Assembly (NCBI GenBank): GCA_027475525.1 | Contig: JAMWFC010000109.1 | Location: forward strand, 62,001 to 126,000 | Reading direction: 5' to 3' | Source: Macrolepiota albuminosa | Taxonomy: Eukaryota > Basidiomycota > Agaricomycetes > Agaricales > Agaricaceae | Length of the DNA stretch: 64,000 nt | Part shown: positions 50,095 through 64,000 of the stretch, piece after piece | Position numbering within the stretch: the first letter of the stretch is position 1 | Layout of the letters: the number at the start of each line of letters is the position of its first letter | The notes under the pieces: generated by a model | Seen by the model: only the letters and a program-made list of their open reading frames with translations | Database searches by the model: none | Told to the model about the DNA's origin: nothing | Translations under genes and position numbers: made by a program

Positions 50095-50394
50095 TGATTG
50101 ACTGACGTTGGAGAGGCATGTCTTTTTCTCCATTAACTCCACTTTTGTTCCGGCTCTTTTCACGTTATTTTCAATTCCGTACCCTAACACTAACCCGTAT
50201 TCCTCTCACTAGTACCACCCATCGCTCTAATCCCTTCTTGATTGACAGGAATGTATGACACTATTAGTCCTACCACTTTAATGAAAGTTTGCTCTGCCAG
50301 AAAGTGAAGATTAGGTGATTAAGGAGGGACATTATAAAGGAGCACGAGAAGCCTTCTCGACCTAAGCGGTTAGGCCCATGAATATTTAAATGTG
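50095..50394. other. Left flank of the LINE
   Basis: 300 bp of non-coding sequence between the dehydrogenase stop and the target-site duplication. The dehydrogenase 3' end lies here. Confidence 0.4.
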
Positions 50395-52342
50395 TTCATT
50401 CGACGAAGTGGCTCTTGATCCGTCACCACCACCTGACCGCGGTTTCCCACGGTCTAGTGAGAAGGGAGAAAAGACTTCGCAGTACGATATGTACAGCGAG
50501 AGCGTAATAAAACAACCAAGGAAAGGGCCAGGAAGGCCACCAGGAGTGAATACAGAGATGCACATCCCTCTATCGCCAGCAAAGTCGACATTGGGCAGAC
50601 GCAAACAACGCGAGGCCGATGTTTTCGACCAGCCGGAGGAACAAGACCCAAGGACACCGACGCGTCCCAGGAGGAGACAAGAAGAAACCACGGACGCGCA
50701 AATGGACTCGGACATGGAGATGGAGGAAAGGCCGACAGCGGAAGCGGAAGCCATCATAGTATACCAACTCGAGAACCTGCGGAGGGAACTACAACGTTTC
50801 TCGGACCATCACGTATGGGGAGCACGAGCAATGGACAACGCATACGCGATAGCTAAGAAGTTCATGCCAGAGCTCATTGGAGCAGGTGAGACCCAACAGC
50901 GTGGTGGCAATGCTGATTCCGCGCGCGCACTACAGGAAACCGCCGAGTTACGGTCAACAGTCAAAGACCTAGCCAAAGCAGTAAACACCCTGGTGTCACG
51001 CCAGGAAGCCAAACCGACACATAACGGAGAGAACCAAAGAGGACCTTCAGAGGTACAAGGGGTTAAAACGGTCATAGCCACGGGGCCAGTGTTCAGGCCA
51101 ACCAAGACCAGCCCAACCCAGCCCAAAGCGACAACACACTCCCGGCAGTACAACCCCCGCTCACCCAAAGACCAATACCACCCCGCACGCCTTATCGTCA
51201 TCCCACGTGGTGAAAAGTTTGACACCAGCAAACTGAACCCACGCAGACTAGTAAACCTGATAAACGACTGCCTGGCTCGATCAAAAGACGCGAAACACCT
51301 CTGCGTAGCATCAGCCCACTACAACTACAACCAAAACCTCGTCATCATGCTACGCGAAGATCAGAAAGGAGAAGAGCTGCGACAACACATGGGAGAATTC
51401 GTCGACATCTTCGGGGTGCCGGCCCACACCATCGAGATGATCACAGACGACAGACGATACAAAGTCAGAATTAATGGCGTGTGGACAGGGAGAGATGGCG
51501 AGAACGACCTGAACACCCCTGAAGACCTATTGGAGGAAATCGAACGGTTCAATCCGGTTATGTCGAAGGTAAAGCTGATAGGTAAACCCAGGTGGCTACG
51601 AGCAGAGGCAGATCTGCGACACAAAGACTACTCCTCGGTAGTACTGGAATTCGCAAAGGAAGAGGACGCAAAGACCATACTTGAAGGTGGATACATCGCA
51701 ATGTATACCAACTTCTGTGAGGTCGTACACCATGCGGACAGACCACCAGTGCTACAGTGCAGCAAATGCTGGACACTTGGCCATCACATCTCCAAATGCA
51801 AGAACAACGCAAGATGCAGAATCTGTGCAGGCAACCATAGCGAAACAGAACACAGACAAGAAGAATTCCAACGGATGTGTGAAGACACGGAAGAGACAGA
51901 AGACGGAGAACTTCAGAAGAAGATGAGTGCCAGATGCGCTAACTGTGGGGGAGATCATCCAGCAACGGAGAGAAACTGCCCCGAGAGGAAACGATACCAG
52001 ATGATAGCGAGGGAGAAGGAGAGGGGACAGGTGGAGGGAGGAGGGGCAGCTCGAAGGAAGAAGGGAGGCAAGAAGAGAGGAGAAGAAGTGGATAAGGGAG
52101 AGATGAGGATTGGAAGCCAAGGACAGGGAGAGCAGATGACGGGGAGCAAACTGACAACAGAAAAGACAAACAGGAGGAACGAATGCACACAGGAGGGAAC
52201 AGACAAGACGTCGAACAGATGCATGTCACTGGAAAACCTGCTGAACCGAGAGGGGAATGGACCAGCGTCATGGGCAGATGACGAGATGGAAGGACAGGAA
52301 AACACGGCTGAATCCACCGTCGGTAATGTCCAATCTATATGA
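50390..52342 (+). CDS. LINE ORF1 (Gag-like, zinc knuckles)
   Basis: A 650-codon frame. Its first ATG (50390) lies in host flank and the frame runs through the target-site duplication. The likely native start is the Met at 50489 (MYSESVIKQPRKGPGRPPGV). The protein has a basic N-terminus with an AT-hook-like GPGRPPG, a helical middle, and three Cys/His clusters near the C-terminus: CSKCWTLGHHISKC, CRICAGNHSETEH and CANCGGDHPATERNC. These would bind the element's RNA. A Lys/Glu-rich tail follows. Its TGA overlaps the ORF2 ATG as ATGA. Confidence 0.82.
   Translation: MCSFDEVALDPSPPPDRGFPRSSEKGEKTSQYDMYSESVIKQPRKGPGRPPGVNTEMHIPLSPAKSTLGRRKQREADVFDQPEEQDPRTPTRPRRRQEETTDAQMDSDMEMEERPTAEAEAIIVYQLENLRRELQRFSDHHVWGARAMDNAYAIAKKFMPELIGAGETQQRGGNADSARALQETAELRSTVKDLAKAVNTLVSRQEAKPTHNGENQRGPSEVQGVKTVIATGPVFRPTKTSPTQPKATTHSRQYNPRSPKDQYHPARLIVIPRGEKFDTSKLNPRRLVNLINDCLARSKDAKHLCVASAHYNYNQNLVIMLREDQKGEELRQHMGEFVDIFGVPAHTIEMITDDRRYKVRINGVWTGRDGENDLNTPEDLLEEIERFNPVMSKVKLIGKPRWLRAEADLRHKDYSSVVLEFAKEEDAKTILEGGYIAMYTNFCEVVHHADRPPVLQCSKCWTLGHHISKCKNNARCRICAGNHSETEHRQEEFQRMCEDTEETEDGELQKKMSARCANCGGDHPATERNCPERKRYQMIAREKERGQVEGGGAARRKKGGKKRGEEVDKGEMRIGSQGQGEQMTGSKLTTEKTNRRNECTQEGTDKTSNRCMSLENLLNREGNGPASWADDEMEGQENTAESTVGNVQSI
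50395..50409 (+). repeat. LINE target-site duplication, left copy
   Basis: The 15-bp ttcattcgacgaagt is identical to 56874-56888 at the other end of the element. Confidence 0.82.
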
Positions 52343-55300
52343 AAACAAAACCCATCCGCATCGCACAGCTTAATACTAACCGAAGTAACACAGTATGCCA
52401 CACAATGCTAAACACATTCATAGATAAATTCGACATAATACTGGTCACGGAACCATGGTGGGGGGAAATAGGTAATGGACAGCGTGGCCCAGCAGCACAA
52501 GGAACGTGGACCCCGATCCCACCGATGGCATCCATACCAAACGACAGAAGACCCAGAGTTATGGCCTACACGAAGCGCAGGCCAGACCTCACGGTAACAC
52601 TACGATCAGACATTACAGAAGACTTAGACATACAAGTATTAGACATCTCGCAAGCTAACTATCCAACAGTAACAATTGTCAACATATATAACCAGCCTAG
52701 AACACGAGACGGGCAGGCATCAACCAGGGATGCTGCAGACCGATTACGCGAAATCGCAATCCTGCAAGAAAGACCAGTCATACTGAGCGGAGACTGGAAC
52801 CAACACCACCCTCTGTGGAGCAAAGGGGAACAGGAACCGACAAACAAGACACAAGAGATGGTCGACTAGCTACATGAACGCGACTTCACGATAATGAATG
52901 AGAAAGGGGAATGCACGTACCACCAACACCGAAAGCGGGGTGCGACATCGGTAATCGACCTGACGTGGGCGAACACAGAGGCAGTCATACTGGACACGAT
53001 AAAAGAGTGGGCAGTGGACCCCAGCCTCGCATGTGGGTCAGACCACTTTGCACTGAAGTGGACCATAGACCATGGCGTCACAGAAATCGAAAACATAACG
53101 GGTAATAGGTATAACTTCAAAGACACTAAACCAGCAGAGTGGAAGGAGGCATTTAGTCACGAGATGGCACAGAACGCTGAAAGGTGGGAAGCACTACAAG
53201 ATTTGGATACTCACCGCATGCCAGAAGACCTAGACAAAGATGTTGAGTTGATCACGGAAGCAATGAAAGCTGCAACAACGGAAACGGCGAAGGAGAGGAA
53301 ACCATCAGACAAGGCTAGACCATGGTGAACGGAGGACCTCAAGGAGGCGAATGAAAAGAGGATGAAGCTACGGGAGGACCAAAGAGCACACAAGGCACTA
53401 TGGGGTACACAGTGCCCAGAAATCAATCGTAAGATACGCAAGATGACTAATTATTTCAGGAGACTATACAAGCACGAAAAAGCAAAGTGGATAAATGAAA
53501 CACTTGAAGAAGCCACCCCAGAGAACATGTGGAGGCTCAGGGGATGGTCGAGAGGCAACAGGAACTACCCTTCCCCAGCAATCAAAAGACAAAACGGAGA
53601 ATCGGCAATCGAACACGAAGATAAATGTGACGCGCTGCGAGAGGCCTTATTTAAGCCCCCACCAAGATTGGAGAACAACGACGCACCGGACTTGACACAG
53701 GCACAAGATCACGACCTAGAACACCTCAAGATTACACACGAAGAGGTAAGGGAGGCGATCTTCCGACAAAACGTGAAGAAAGCACCAGGAGTCAGCCAAC
53801 AACCCTTCAACACGGTTAGGTGGGCATGGGAAGCGGAGAGCGACACAGTATTCGCACTCATGCATCACTGTGTTGAATTGGGGTATCACCCCAAACCGTG
53901 GCGCGAAGCGGTAGCAGTCGCACTCAGAAAACCGAAAAAGCCTGACTACTCAGAACCGAGAGCCTACAGGCTCATACAGCTACTAGAATGCCTCGGTAAG
54001 GTCCTCGAAAGCATAGTGGCAAGGAGGGTAAGCTACATGGTGGGAAAAGGGGACCTGGTCCCACCGACGCAGTTCGGAGGCCGACCCAGCAGCTCCACGA
54101 ACGACGCACTAATGACACATATAGAGGACATACAAGCCGCGAGAAATTTTGGAAAAGTAACATCAGTACTCACGTTTGATATTTCAGGGTTCTTCGACAA
54201 TGTCAACCACGCAAGACTGCTCAGAGAAATGAGACGGAAAGGCATACCACTCCAACTAGTGAAGTGGGTCGCATCATTCCTGGAAGACAGGCAAGCTGCG
54301 GTTTGCCTGGATGGAATCAGAAGCGACATGAAGCCAGTCAAGAACGGCATACCGCAAGGATCCCCAGTATCACCAATCCTCTCAATCATATACGGCAGCG
54401 AGCTCCTCGAACTGATGGAAGAAAGAAAGTCAAGACTGATCAACTCGGCACGGCCAATCCCAAGAAGAAACGACCCAACAGATACAACGCTACACATGTA
54501 CATCGACGACGGCACGCTCATGGTATCCTCGCCATCACTGGACACTAACGTTGCGATACTGCGGGGTGACTTCATCTTCACAAATGATTGGCTAATTAGC
54601 GTAGGGTTGTCAACAGCGCCGGAAAAAACAGACCTCATGCACCATTCCTGGAGACAAGACCGGGACCACTCACCGGCGATCAAGCTACCCATGCCAGATG
54701 GCACAGAGGTGAGGATAGAGGCCGGGGACACAATAAGGATACTAGGTTTGCACCTGGACAGGAAGCTGACATTCAACCAACATATACAGAAAATCACACA
54801 GAAGGCAAAGGCCGCAGTGGTCGGAACGAGGATGCTGGCCAACACCATGCGCGGCCTCAACCAGACCCAGCTGCGAGCAATGTACCGGGCATGTGTAGTG
54901 CCAATAATGACCTACGCAAGCCCAGTATGGTGGTCAAATAAAAAGACGCACGCCGGAAAGTTAGGGAAGGTACAGAATGACGCACTGAGACACATGGCAG
55001 GGGCATTCAGAACCACACCGGTCAAAGCACTAGAGGTCGACATGGCCATACCGCCAATCGAACTAACACTCGATCTGACAGTAGAGAGATACGCAAATAG
55101 GTTACATAAGCTAAAGCACACTAATCCAGTTGCAGAACGCCTCCCAGAAGAATGGAGATGGGATAAGGCTGCGATGAACCCACCACCACTCCCATCTAGG
55201 AGATGCACAAGGAATCGGAACAGCAAACGGCATAAGCTAACGCAGCTTGAGAGGATAGCAAAACTAACCTACAAACCGATGGAAGGAGAAAACATAGACC

Positions 55301-56873
55301 CGTTCATCTCCCCGCCATGGCGCACGACGGCAAGAGACAGAGGCTCACGGATAACGGTCACAGGTGCACCCAAAACCGGGAAAAAGTCAGAAGAGGCAAA
55401 AAAGCACAACGAAAGGGTAAGGGAAATGGAGAGAGACGCGTCACGTATCATCGTGTACTCAGACGGCTCTATGCGTGAAGACGAAGATGGACAAAGCAAG
55501 ACCACAGGGTGGGGAATAGTAGGATACCACATGGGTAACGAAATCTTCACGGACAAAGGTGGAATGGGAAGGAAGGCGGAGGTGTACGACGCGGAACTGA
55601 CAGGTATAGCCAAGGCATCGAGATCAGCCACCAGATATGCAGAGAGCCACAGGCAAGTAAAACACGTACACGTCTATGCTGACAATACAGCCGCAGTCAC
55701 GACAGCGTATGAACCCAAGCCACAGCCGGGACAACTTCAAATGATCCAGGTAACGCGAACAGTGGACAAATTCCTGGCGGGAGACCCGGAACGCACAATG
55801 AGCATCGAATGGTGCCCAGGCCACGAGGACGTCACCGGAAACGAACGCGCAGACGCAGAAGCGAAGGCAGGAGCGGAACTGTGGACACAGGACCACATAA
55901 CGTTGACTAACGCCAAAAGAAGATTGAAGGAAAAGATACTCGACAAGTGGAAGGACGACTGGCAAAGGACACCACCCTCTGGGGGATTCGGAGTCGCGAA
56001 CAGGCTGCCACCGAGGTGGAAACCGAGGGAACACGTAACTCACACCCAAAGGGAGGTATTCAGCAGATTAACACAATGCCGCACGAAACACGCATTCATT
56101 GGTGAGTATTACGCTAAATTCGTACCTAGCGAAAGGACAGGATGCAATTGCGGTATACGACACCAAACGAGGGAACACATCATACAGACATGCCCGAGAT
56201 ATGAAGAGTACCGAGACATACTCAGGAAAGTGGACGAACAACTCGAATTAGGGAAGCTACTAGGCACAAAGGAGGGGCTGGAAGCGATGGCGAAGTTCTT
56301 AGCAAAGACGGGAGCCTTCTCCAAGACGGGCACAAAACACGAACAACGACCGAGACCTGAAGAAAACGACGAAGAAAACGACGAAGACGAGGAAAGGTGG
56401 TGGGAGAGGATGGAGAGAGATGCAAGCGAGGACTACGGACTAGTGGAAGGGGAGACAGGGGAGGAAGGGAGTCGAGAGAGGGAGGAGTAAAAGGAGAACG
56501 ACGGACGAAACAGGACACTCAGGTTTGACAAGGCTAGGAGTTGCACACCACGGGAGGTCGAGACAACCCGCGTACACGAAGATTAGGTCAGAGGCAGGCC
56601 CCGATTCACTGATTCGACACCACATGAAACCCGAGAAAAACCCCAACACCCCAATTCTCACCGAATCATTTCGCGACGCACCCCAGCCCATTGGAAATGT
56701 CACATGAACTCTGCGAGGAAAGTTCCAATACCAGTCTTCACAACGACAGTACACCACCATTATAGCTACTATCACACAAAATCGGCGTAGAGTACTATAG
56801 CTACTTTACCCCCGCCTCTTAGCCCTGTATTGTGGCTTGCCGGCGGTATAAGCCAATCTCATTCATTCATTCA
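50410..56873 (+). mobile_element. Non-LTR retrotransposon (LINE, Tad1/I-like)
   Basis: A 6.46-kb element flanked by a 15-bp target-site duplication. ORF1 has a CCHC-type zinc-binding C-terminus. ORF2 carries apurinic-like endonuclease, reverse transcriptase, RNase H and a terminal Cys/His motif. The 3' end is a short (attc)n array (56861-56873) instead of poly(A). The RNase H after the RT suggests the I/Tad1 group; exact clade assignment needs a tree. ORF2 has two in-frame stops, so this copy is not autonomous as read. Confidence 0.88.
52339..56490 (+). pseudogene. LINE ORF2 (endonuclease-RT-RNase H), two stops
   Basis: A 1384-codon frame interrupted by TAG at 52867-52869 and TGA at 53326-53328. 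Domains in order: endonuclease (IRIAQLNTNRSNT, IILVTEPWWG, VILSGDWNQHHPLW, VIDLTWAN, GSDHFALKW); RT (FDISGFFDNVNHARLL, GIPQGSPVSPILSIIYG, MYIDDGTLMV, ILGLHLDRKLTF); RNase H (IIVYSDGSMRED, YDAELTGIAKA, HVYADNTAAVT, WCPGHEDVTGNERADAEAKA); and a C-terminal Cys/His block (CNCGIRHQTREHIIQTC). Both stops fall where related proteins usually have Trp (D-W-LHERDF and PW-W-TEDLKEAN), so each fits a TGG to TAG or TGA transition. Everything else is intact. Confidence 0.85.
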
Positions 56874-56888
56874 TTCATTCGACGAAGT
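56874..56888 (+). repeat. LINE target-site duplication, right copy
   Basis: ttcattcgacgaagt, directly after the (attc)n tail. Its first bases merge with the microsatellite, so the left edge is slightly ambiguous. Confidence 0.8.
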
Positions 56889-57446
56889 ATCCAGCTCCTT
56901 ATGATCAACTGATTTGGGGAACATTACTTGCATCACTCATATTGAAGTGCGTTGGGTGCGTCCACGCGATGATTAGACAGGTTCAAACCGCATGACCTCC
57001 CTGAAAATAAGCTTATTGAATTCTATTCTGTCCCTATAGAGAGTAGTGTCTTCCCTTGATTTCATGCGTACCTTCCAAAGGCCGCCGTTGCAGTGGTAAA
57101 CCTGAGGCATGACTGTCCTTTATTCCGGATCATTCGTCACGCGAATTTCGCCCAGTGGAAACTCATAGAATAATAGAGTACTTGAAAAGCATAACGTTGA
57201 TAATGGAAGGCAGGAAGACCATATATGAGAATATGGAGGATCGGGGAAAGCACACGAAAACCACGTGGTGCCGCGGCCGCCAAGGCACGTAATGTACACG
57301 GCCTCGGCTGCTTGGAGTCATATCTATTGAAACACATATACGATTGTTTGTTCTATGGAATTAGATTCCACGTACTGACGTGGATATTGTGATCGGTTTT
57401 CTCTTCCTCATTCTTTACGTTGCTATCGTGTGTCTGATAGCGCAGT
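56889..57446. other. Intergenic, promoter side of the ABC transporter
   Basis: 560 bp between the LINE and the ABC transporter start. No gene recognised. Confidence 0.4.
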
Positions 57447-63699
<6,253 letters not shown>

Positions 63700-63826
63700 T
63701 GTTACGAAGAATACTACTTATGACAGCGATTCACCCCTACCATTCACCACTCAATTACCTCTTAACTGGTTCTAGTAGGACACACCGTTCTTAGTTTAGT
63801 AGTTTATACTAGATTACCACCCACCT

Positions 63827-63981
63827 TATACCATAGACTGACGTTGGAACACAAATGTTTTGGAGATGTTTGTCTGAACGTTCAATGTCAACAACAATAG
63901 CACCATACCATAGACTGACGTTGGAACACAAATGTTTTGGAGATGTTTGTCTGAACGTTCAATGTCAACAACAATAGCACC
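63827..63981 (+). repeat. 77-bp tandem duplication downstream of the ABC gene
   Basis: The sequence starting ataccatagactgacgttgg occurs twice in tandem 77 bp apart (around 63828 and 63905) and is almost perfect. It is non-coding, about 130 bp after the transporter stop. Confidence 0.88.
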
Positions 63982-64000
63982 CCAAGCATACATCACTTAC

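Noticed and set aside
51939..52401. Minus-strand frames inside the LINE (e.g. 148 codons)
   Set aside because: Antisense of the Lys/Glu-rich end of ORF1.
54033..54860. 275-codon minus-strand frame in the LINE
   Set aside because: Antisense shadow of the RT domain.

Overview
The window is nuclear DNA of a filamentous basidiomycete, most likely an Agaricomycete. Genes are split by many ~50-60 bp GT-AG introns. The gene families fit that group: MYND-finger, F-box/LRR and trypsin-fold coiled-coil proteins, Crinkler-type kinases, a YOR1-like ABC transporter, a Ngaro-type tyrosine-recombinase retrotransposon and a LINE. All exon models were built by eye from splice sites, phase and conserved motifs; no alignment was run.

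Layout. 0.3-3.9 kb (-): a chromodomain protein with a low-complexity middle, a long coiled coil and a C-terminal C2H2 finger that appears only after splicing. 5.1-5.6 kb (-): ribosomal protein eS30 in four small exons, with a candidate box C/D snoRNA in its third intron. 7.1-9.0 kb (+): MYND protein. 9.2-10.6 kb (-): F-box/LRR protein. 11.4-13.6 kb (+): a probably decayed cytochrome P450. 14.3-16.2 kb (+): trypsin-fold protein. 16.6-23.9 kb (+): a complete Ngaro-like retrotransposon (gag, RT/RNase H, tyrosine recombinase) with the split-repeat layout A1-ORFs-B1-A2-B2, a 761-bp tandem duplication at its 5' end and three apparent spliceosomal introns. A related sequence at 30.1 kb looks like an empty insertion site. 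24.2-26.9 kb (-): kinase-like protein with three tandem Crinkler-type header domains. 29.1-29.9 kb (-): 5'-truncated RTF1 fragment. 30.3-34.3 kb (-): 12-exon F-box/WD40 protein.

35.1-36.3 and 37.2-38.8 kb (+): two kinase-fold genes, the second broken by two frameshifts. 39.3-40.2 kb (+): ZNF830-like splicing-associated protein. 40.8-48.4 kb (+): a large BEACH-WD40 protein. 48.9-50.1 kb (+): short-chain dehydrogenase with a 7-nt microexon. 50.4-56.9 kb (+): an almost full-length LINE with a 15-bp target-site duplication and two TGG-to-stop changes in ORF2. 57.4-63.7 kb (+): ABCC-type full transporter, followed by a 77-bp tandem repeat.

Conserved housekeeping genes (eS30, ZNF830-like, BEACH, F-box/WD40, ABCC) alternate with fast-evolving families and mobile elements. 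I see no biosynthetic cluster and no operon-like organisation.
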